Of a stretch of DNA of 10,963 nucleotides, positions 7,407 to 10,963 are shown in pieces. The stretch spans positions 1-10,963 of the forward strand of contig JAWVYS010000065.1 of NCBI GenBank assembly GCA_033722555.1, given 5' to 3'. The position numbers were made by a program, and so were the translations under genes. The notes beneath the pieces were generated by a model, which was given only the letters and a program-made list of their open reading frames with translations, ran no database searches and was not told the DNA's origin. Origin of the DNA: Brumimicrobium sp033722555 (GTDB lineage: Bacteria > Bacteroidota > Bacteroidia > Flavobacteriales_D > Crocinitomicaceae). How positions within the stretch are numbered: position 1 is the stretch's first letter; each line of letters opens with the position of its first letter.

Positions 7407-8447
7407 TTAAGGAACGGTATCCAGTACCTTTTTCAACTTACGTTCTTCATCTTTGGTCAGCGGAACACCTTTGGTTTTCCTGCCAAAAACGGAGACATGT
7501 ATGTAACGTTCGGGGTGTACTTGAATATCCTCAACCAAATTCTGAAGTTTCTGGTTGGTGGTATTGAGTTCGTTGTAAAGCTGTTCGTCCTCCAGGAGCT
7601 TGCCCAGCGTACCCTCACCTTCAGAGGCTTCTTTGAGAAGTTCATTGACATTTTTGAGCGTCAGGGTAGCTTCTTCCATGGCTAGTTTAAAATCGACCGT
7701 TAATAATGTATCAGTCAGTTCAGTCACATTCCCTACTGCTTTTCTGATTTCGTTGTTGGTCTTTTCAAAGTTCTTGGTAATGGATTCAACATTATCCAAG
7801 ATACGACTGAATTTTGCCTTTTGATCTTCGATCAGGTTGTCAACGTTGTATGCGACTCTTCCAAACCGTGAAATCGCAATTTTCACTTCATTTAATCCCT
7901 GATCAAGGGTATAAGCTGCGGAAGTATCCCAGAATACGGTGATCGAGTTTACGATACCCTCGACTGAAGTCATCAGGTTTTCCATTTTTCTTTTCACAGG
8001 TAAAAGTTGCGATTCGATTTGTTCGGTAATCTCCTGGCTTACGTATCCGGGAAGGGTATCCCCTACTTTGTGAAATCCTTTATCACCTATAAAGTTTTGA
8101 TGCACCTGCATTCCCGTAGAAAGAACTCCGGGTACGATTTCCATTTCGGTTCCTTTGGCAAGTTTGAGGCCTTCAGATTGAATATTGAATTTTACGATTA
8201 CCCTTTTAGCCGGATTAACGTATTTGTTCGGATTGACGAGCTCTACGGACAGGATCTTTCCCACCTCCACTCCATTGAGTGTTACCGGAGAGGAAGGTGA
8301 AAGTGTGCCGGAGGTAGGGAAATAAGCGTAGTAAACATCATCGCCACCAAAAAAGCTGTTTCCTTTTAAATAATTCACGCCGAATATGAGTAAAGCAGTT
8401 GCGAGAATAACAACCAATCCGGATTTAAATTCTTTTGAAACTTTCAA
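7407..8447 (-). CDS. MCE (MlaD) family lipid-transport protein, TTG start
   Basis: MCE proteins form periplasmic rings or tubes that carry phospholipids between inner and outer membranes, normally with an MlaE/MlaF-type ABC transporter. The 346 residues comprise an inner-membrane anchor (about 9-26), one MCE domain (about 37-118, with VTLNGVEVGKI at 55-65 and the PGVLSTG turn at 106-112) and a long helical, probably coiled-coil region (about 135-310). A conserved-looking tail contains GTLGKLLEDEQLY (279-291) and HPERYIHVSVFG (311-322). The start must be TTG at 8447-8445: the frame is open only to a TAA at 8480-8478 and holds no ATG or GTG before it, while MKVSKEFKSGL fits the family. No MlaE or MlaF gene is in the window. 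The amidase gene ends 65 nt upstream. Confidence 0.92.
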   Translation of the reverse strand: MKVSKEFKSGLVVILATALLIFGVNYLKGNSFFGGDDVYYAYFPTSGTLSPSSPVTLNGVEVGKILSVELVNPNKYVNPAKRVIVKFNIQSEGLKLAKGTEMEIVPGVLSTGMQVHQNFIGDKGFHKVGDTLPGYVSQEITEQIESQLLPVKRKMENLMTSVEGIVNSITVFWDTSAAYTLDQGLNEVKIAISRFGRVAYNVDNLIEDQKAKFSRILDNVESITKNFEKTNNEIRKAVGNVTELTDTLLTVDFKLAMEEATLTLKNVNELLKEASEGEGTLGKLLEDEQLYNELNTTNQKLQNLVEDIQVHPERYIHVSVFGRKTKGVPLTKDEERKLKKVLDTVP

Positions 8448-8512
8448 TGTTTTGATTTTTGTGCTAAAATAATAGGATTATTCCGATTTTCATCACGTTT
8501 TGAGGGTAAATT

Positions 8513-9649
8513 CTACTTCTTTACCAGTTTAATTGCTTCAGCGATAGGTATTCTTTCTCCGTTTTTGAATGCGACCACAAAAGCATGTTCGAAGCCGTTT
8601 TTCCGCATCAGGTTTTTATGTTCGTTTGCGGCGTTTAAATCATTTTCGAAAACTCCCGTGGTATACTTGTAGAGGTTATCCTGGACATATTCCGAAACAA
8701 ATAAACCTTTGAAACGGCTATCATCTTTCTTCAGCGGAGTCTGAGAGGTTTCGATCTGTACTTTAAAATAAATAGCATTTTCCTTTTCAGCCGAGAATAC
8801 CGGTGTTTTCTCTTCTTCTTTGATGTCTGTCGTAAATCCCTTTCCGTCTTCCACCATGGCATTAACCCCTTCGATTTCGCTTTTATACTCCTGAAAAGCC
8901 TTAAAAATAGCGTTTGCCATTTTAATCTGGTTTACAGGATCGTTGAGGAATTTTTCCTCGCTTCCATTTGTTAAAAAGCCCGTTTCTATCAGAACGCTGG
9001 GCATCGTTGTTTTGTAGAGAACAAGGAAACCGGCCTGCTTTACCCCCCTGTCGTATCTACCAAGGCTTTTAAACTGGGCCTGAATTTTCGAAGCAAAGTT
9101 AATGCTCTGACTGAGAAAAACGCTGAGTTGTAATTGCCGAGCGATAATAGCATCCGGAGAAAGATCGAAATCCTTGTATTTTTCGGCGCTGTTTTCCTCA
9201 AAATGGATAATGCTGTTTTCACGTTCTGCTACCTTTTGCTGACTTTCCGTTCTGTGAAGTCCCAGCACGTACGATTCTGCACCGTAAGCGCTTGCCCCGG
9301 CAGCGTTTGCATGGATACATATGAAAAGATCTGCTTTGTTTTCGTTGGCAATCTTTGCACGCTCATCCAATTCAACAAATACATCTGAATCCCTGGTGTA
9401 GATTACGGTGATATCCGGATACTTCTTTTTGATATATTCTCCCAGTTTCAGTCCTATTTGAAGAACGACCGTTTTTTCATTGGTCAGATGACCATGACAA
9501 CCCGGGTCTTTCCCACCGTGTCCGGGATCAATAACAACGGTTTTGATCCCACTGGAAAGCACCTCGTCGAGATTTTCCTGGCCGCTTGTATTTAGAACGA
9601 GAAGCGCAGACAAAATAAACAAGGCTGATTTTAATTTAAATGATCGCAC
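8513..9649 (-). CDS. N-acetylmuramoyl-L-alanine amidase (Amidase_3) with SPOR-like C-terminus
   Basis: A periplasmic zinc enzyme that cuts the bond between N-acetylmuramic acid and L-alanine in peptidoglycan, as in daughter-cell separation. The start is GTG at 9649-9647; no ATG lies between it and the upstream in-frame stop. It gives a classical signal peptide (MRSFKLKSALFILSALLVLN, cleavage near residue 24). The catalytic domain spans about 36-257: DPGHGGKDPG with zinc ligand His44, Glu58 (TNEK), His113 (CIHAN) and catalytic Glu222 (IETGFLTN). Residues about 145-190 form an inserted helical segment like the blocking helix of regulated AmiA/B/C-type amidases. After a charged linker, residues about 292-365 (YFKVQIE ... 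HAFVVAFKNG) resemble a SPOR domain, which binds denuded septal glycan. Total 378 residues. It heads the leftward run and is divergent from lptD. Confidence 0.95.
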   Translation of the reverse strand: MRSFKLKSALFILSALLVLNTSGQENLDEVLSSGIKTVVIDPGHGGKDPGCHGHLTNEKTVVLQIGLKLGEYIKKKYPDITVIYTRDSDVFVELDERAKIANENKADLFICIHANAAGASAYGAESYVLGLHRTESQQKVAERENSIIHFEENSAEKYKDFDLSPDAIIARQLQLSVFLSQSINFASKIQAQFKSLGRYDRGVKQAGFLVLYKTTMPSVLIETGFLTNGSEEKFLNDPVNQIKMANAIFKAFQEYKSEIEGVNAMVEDGKGFTTDIKEEEKTPVFSAEKENAIYFKVQIETSQTPLKKDDSRFKGLFVSEYVQDNLYKYTTGVFENDLNAANEHKNLMRKNGFEHAFVVAFKNGERIPIAEAIKLVKK

Positions 9650-9664
9650 AATAATGTAATTTTT

Positions 9665-9672
9665 TAGTTTTG
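9665..9672 (+). promoter_or_regulatory. Predicted -7 box of the lptD promoter
   Basis: TAGTTTTG matches TAnnTTTG exactly on the plus strand, 40 nt before the TTG at 9713. No TTG is seen about 20 nt upstream, so the -33 element is poor. The box overlaps the presumed leader of the divergent amidase transcript. Confidence 0.45.
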
Positions 9673-9694
9673 CATTCGTTCAGTAGACGTTACA

Positions 9695-9702
9695 CAAATT
9701 TA
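9695..9702 (-). promoter_or_regulatory. Predicted -7 box of the amidase operon promoter
   Basis: On the minus strand the sequence is TAAATTTG, an exact TAnnTTTG match, 45 nt before the amidase GTG at 9649. The nearest TTG upstream (9720-9718) is only 15 nt away rather than about 20, so the -33 element is uncertain. No terminator was seen between the five leftward genes, so this promoter may serve all of them. Confidence 0.5.
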
Positions 9703-9712
9703 CAGGTTCAGC

Positions 9713-10963
9713 TTGAGCAAAATATATTCCATAAAGCATTTTTTCGTCGTCTCAATGTTAATAAACCTGTTAACGCCTTATATTTTCGGGCAATCTAACA
9801 ATGATTCTCTTCAAAAACCGAGGATCTATCGAATAGATAACGCCATGTCTGAAACCACTTATTATTCCTGTACCGATTCCATCGTAGCTGATTTAAAATC
9901 CGGCAAAATATCGCTTTACGGCGATGCACGTGTTGAGTTTGAAGGAATCATTCTGACTGCCGGCCTCATAGAAATGGATATGGAAAAAAATGAAGTGTAT
10001 GCCATATATCAGTTTGATGCAGACAGCAACAGGATTGGCATTCCGAAGTTTGAAGAAGGAACAGAATCCTTTACCGCCGCAAGTATCCGATATAATTTCG
10101 AAACCAAAAAAGGTTACATAGAGGAACTCAAAACACAGCAGGAAGAAATGTATCTGCACATGGGAGTCGCAAAAAGACATACGAATGACGAGATTCATTT
10201 TACTGAAGGTAAATTCACAACCTGTGAACTCGACGAACCTCATTTTCACTTTGCGCTCTCTAAAGCCGTGATGGTTCCTGATGAGCGGATTGCAACGGGA
10301 CCGATGAATTTATGGGTGCAGGGCATACCCACACCCCTCGGACTGCCGTTCAGCATTATTCCTACCAAAGACAGAGAAACATCAGGGCTGATTTTCCCCA
10401 TGTTCGTTCCCACCTCTCAGTACGGCTTCGGTTTACAGGATCTGGGGTATTATTTTCCGATCAAGCAGTCGGAACAGATACAAACCACAGTATTTGCGAG
10501 TTTATATTCTCAGGGTACGTTTGAGCTAAGAAACCAGACAGATTATAGGAGAAGATACAAATTCACGGGAATGCTTAATCTTGGATACGGATCTTTCCGA
10601 CAACCTTTTCCTAATGATTCCATACGCCTTCAGAAAATCACTGTACAATGGAATCATCAGCAAGAGGCTAAAGCGAATCCGTACTGGAATTTCAATTCAC
10701 GGGTTAATTTTGTTTCGGACAACAACGGGCAAACGACATTAGATCCTTTGAGTGATCAATATTTCCAGAATCAGTTCAATTCTGATATAAACCTGGTGCG
10801 CACCTTTCCCGGAAAGCCCGTAACGATGGGTCTAAAATCTGCTTTGAAACAGAACAGTGTTTCCGGCAACATTGATATAGATCTGCCCACATTTACAACC
10901 AACGTCAATCGATTTTTTCCATTGAAGGTTTTTAGAAACAACAATATCGGCTCCAGAAAATTC
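9713..10963 (+). CDS. lptD: LPS-assembly protein LptD, N-terminal part, cut by the window end
   Basis: LptD is the outer-membrane barrel that, with LptE, places LPS in the outer leaflet. The frame is open from 9668 to the window end; 417 codons are present, about half the usual length in Bacteroidota. I chose TTG at 9713 because it gives a full signal peptide (Lys3 and Lys8, hydrophobic 10-25, cleavage near FG-QS at 26/27). The alternative ATG at 9755 would leave only a short leader with no positive charge. Residues about 50-165 look like the LptA-like beta-jellyroll (YGDARVEFEG). The conserved FTTCELDEPHFHF (168-180) and IPTPLGLPFSIIP (about 205-217) follow, then barrel strands with alternating aromatic residues. 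Cys53 and Cys171 are the only cysteines visible. Divergent from the amidase. Product confidence is high, start confidence moderate. Confidence 0.88.
   Translation, partial: MSKIYSIKHFFVVSMLINLLTPYIFGQSNNDSLQKPRIYRIDNAMSETTYYSCTDSIVADLKSGKISLYGDARVEFEGIILTAGLIEMDMEKNEVYAIYQFDADSNRIGIPKFEEGTESFTAASIRYNFETKKGYIEELKTQQEEMYLHMGVAKRHTNDEIHFTEGKFTTCELDEPHFHFALSKAVMVPDERIATGPMNLWVQGIPTPLGLPFSIIPTKDRETSGLIFPMFVPTSQYGFGLQDLGYYFPIKQSEQIQTTVFASLYSQGTFELRNQTDYRRRYKFTGMLNLGYGSFRQPFPNDSIRLQKITVQWNHQQEAKANPYWNFNSRVNFVSDNNGQTTLDPLSDQYFQNQFNSDINLVRTFPGKPVTMGLKSALKQNSVSGNIDIDLPTFTTNVNRFFPLKVFRNNNIGSRKF

Noticed and set aside
9893..10249. 118-codon open frame antisense to the start of lptD
   Set aside because: The plus-strand frame encodes clear LptD motifs and a signal peptide; the antisense product, rich in Phe and Cys, looks like a shadow.
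1..10963. Mobile element, CRISPR array, defence island, tRNA or rRNA gene
   Set aside because: No transposase or integrase, no regularly spaced repeats and no RNA gene structure were seen; the coding sequence is continuous housekeeping and envelope genes of even composition.

Overview
The window looks like a core chromosomal region of a Bacteroidota bacterium, most likely of the Flavobacteriales. Four things point there: the gene content and its pairings (pyrG-yidC; divergent amidase and LptD), a YidC with Lys in place of the proteobacterial pore Arg, promoter-like boxes matching the Bacteroidota form TAnnTTTG, and the absence of clear Shine-Dalgarno sequences before the starts. I cannot name a genus.

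Layout, left to right. (1) At the left edge, 21 codons of a leftward gene are visible, with a good promoter, divergent from pyrG. (2) A rightward pair, pyrG (CTP synthase) and yidC (membrane protein insertase), sits 16 nt apart and ends at a clear intrinsic terminator. (3) A single rightward YciO/YrdC/Sua5-family gene has its own promoter. (4) A leftward run of five genes follows, probably one operon. In transcription order they are a periplasmic N-acetylmuramoyl-L-alanine amidase with a SPOR-like tail, an MCE/MlaD-family lipid-transport protein, a membrane-bound [4Fe-4S] protein with a NarI-like haem-b domain, a soluble protein with two CCG (HdrB-like) domains, and a small conserved protein often mislabelled 'ABC transporter ATPase'. 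(5) Divergent from the amidase is lptD, the outer-membrane LPS assembly barrel, cut by the right edge after 417 codons.

Most of the named genes serve the cell envelope: YidC inserts inner-membrane proteins, the amidase cuts peptidoglycan, the MCE protein handles lipids and LptD exports LPS. The exception inside the envelope operon is the Fe-S pair. Together the two proteins carry every part expected of an HdrDE-like or ETF:menaquinone-oxidoreductase-like (EMO-type) complex, but split over two polypeptides. With the small downstream protein of unknown function, this is the best candidate here for an under-described system. There are no mobile elements, CRISPR arrays, RNA genes or obvious foreign islands.
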